A DNA stretch of 64,000 bases from Tabrizicola flagellatus (GTDB taxonomy: Bacteria; Pseudomonadota; Alphaproteobacteria; Rhodobacterales; Rhodobacteraceae), in the NCBI RefSeq assembly GCF_008271465.1, contig NZ_VMDU01000008.1:1-64000 (forward strand), read 5' to 3'. Every line of letters starts with the position of its first letter. Within the stretch, counting starts at the first letter, position 1. This document shows, in pieces, positions 63,205-64,000 of this stretch. The notes beneath the pieces were generated by a model. That model searched no databases and was not told the DNA's origin. It worked only from the letters and a program-made list of their open reading frames with translations. The position numbers and the translations under genes are program-made.

Positions 63205-64000
63205 TCAAGCCCGGTCCTTCAACGCCAGCGTATGCTCCCGCAGCCAGGCCAGGAACCCGCGCGGGTTGCCTTCCCACTTCTTCAGCTCTTCCGCCGGGAT
63301 CGGCGCGCCGATCACCGGGCGCGTGGGCTTGAAGAGGCAGCGCTTGATCTCGTAGAGCAAAAGCCCCTGCCGCAGGGTGTCCGACAGCTGGTTGGCGATC
63401 TGGAACCAGCGGCTGTTCTGGCCGGGGAAGTAGATCGGCAGGATCGTCGCCCCGGTGGACTTGACGATCTTGTGGGTGAAGACGTTCCATTCGCCTTCCA
63501 CCGCGGGGCCCCACCAGCCTTCGGACATCGCCACCTTTCCGGCCGGGAAGAGGATGATGGCCCCGCCGGCTTTCAGGTGCTTCATCGTCTCGTCCCGCAT
63601 CTGCAGGCCCAGTTCCCGGGCATTGTCCTCGTGCGGGAAGGGCACGGGGATCATGAATTCCTCGACCTCGGGGATGCCGGTCAGCAGGCTGCGGGTCAGG
63701 ATCTTGAAGTCGGACCGCACGCGGTTGACCATCTCGGCCAGCACCATTCCATCCACCAGGCCCGAGGGGTGGTTCGATACCACGACCAGAGGGCCGGTCG
63801 GCGGTATCAGGGCGATCTCCTCGGGCGGGGTCTCGATGCGGATGCCCATGTGGCGGATCGCCTTGGGCCAGAACGGAGCGCCGAAGGGGGCGCCGGACTT
63901 CTCGAAACTGCGGATCAGGCGCAGAAGCTGGACCTTGGCGGTCAGCCATTCGATGGTGCGGATCGTGCCGGCCTTGAACGGGTTCTTGAAGGTGCCCGCA
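63205..64000 (-). CDS. Lysophospholipid acyltransferase family protein, N-terminus beyond right edge
   Basis: The minus-strand frame continues from the stop at 63205 through an internal ATG (63849) to the window edge without a stop, reading TIRTIEWLTAKVQLLRLIRS and GAPFGAPFWPKAIRHMGI before the first ATG, so the start lies outside the window. The PlsC-type motif is NHPSGLVDG, followed by IPVPFPHEDNAREL and IILFPAGKVAMSEGWWGPAVEG (the EGxxx-like acyltransferase block III: FPAG). Members acylate lysophosphatidic acid or lyso-ornithine lipid at the inner membrane. Confidence 0.85.
   Translation of the reverse strand, partial: AGTFKNPFKAGTIRTIEWLTAKVQLLRLIRSFEKSGAPFGAPFWPKAIRHMGIRIETPPEEIALIPPTGPLVVVSNHPSGLVDGMVLAEMVNRVRSDFKILTRSLLTGIPEVEEFMIPVPFPHEDNARELGLQMRDETMKHLKAGGAIILFPAGKVAMSEGWWGPAVEGEWNVFTHKIVKSTGATILPIYFPGQNSRWFQIANQLSDTLRQGLLLYEIKRCLFKPTRPVIGAPIPAEELKKWEGNPRGFLAWLREHTLALKDRA

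Overview
This is a chromosomal window from a GC-rich alphaproteobacterium, most probably a member of the Rhodobacteraceae (Rhodobacter/Paracoccus relatives). The evidence is the gene content and order: ruvC-ruvA-ruvB, then ybgC-tolQ-tolR-tolA-tolB-pal-cpoB-tilS-ftsH; fhs, an AroQ chorismate mutase and folD; trpB/trpF-lapA-ihfB-rpsA-cmk; phosphatidylcholine synthase; DUF2793, DUF6473, DUF1127 and HIG1-type small proteins typical of that family. No rRNA, tRNA, CRISPR array, insertion sequence or replication origin was recognised. Coding density is high, and many genes overlap by 1 to 13 bases.

Layout. 1-1648 holds the N-terminal part of a phage-tail-like DUF2793 protein that runs off the left edge. 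1876-4724 is an amino-acid export locus: ACT protein, ArgO/LysE exporter and EamA permease on the minus strand, divergent from an ArgP-like LysR regulator. 4782-10328 carries a cold-shock protein, cytochrome c, YebC, an MFS permease, MsrA, PrmA and two small proteins. 10650-24941 is the long housekeeping block: Holliday junction resolution, the Tol-Pal envelope system, TilS and FtsH, followed by CorA and a MOSC protein. 25098-28045 is one-carbon folate metabolism. 28082-31194 is a two-gene DNA repair pair (PdeM nuclease and Lhr-like helicase). 31536-42781 mixes transporters, a YmdB-like phosphoesterase, transaldolase, PriA, DUF484-XerC, Pcs, DUF3253 and Ogt. 42786-48620 holds IleS, a flavin monooxygenase and two small proteins. 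48630-50132 encodes a membrane-anchored LuxR-type regulator and two exported proteins ending in polyaspartate. 50332-55790 is tryptophan synthesis plus ihfB, rpsA and cmk. 56121-64000 carries a second cold-shock gene, a class II aldolase, a cobalamin adenosyltransferase, etfBA, a 3-hydroxyacyl-CoA dehydrogenase, a probably frameshifted gene and an acyltransferase that runs off the right edge.

Most genes are ordinary core functions. The least explained locus is the 48.6-50.1 kb cluster: a LuxR-type DNA-binding domain tethered to the membrane beside two exported PepSY-like proteins with tails of 19 and 12 consecutive aspartates. The other recurring signal is non-coding. At least four families of small dispersed intergenic repeats occur here: A/T-stemmed palindromes with a GNC loop, a GGGAGTATTT element with longer GC-rich versions, a 33-bp element found between convergent genes, and a GTGGGCA hairpin that supplies the only usual start codon of ogt.

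All functional calls come from reading sequence motifs and family knowledge; no database search was run. Start sites were chosen from ribosome-binding sites and family length where several were possible.
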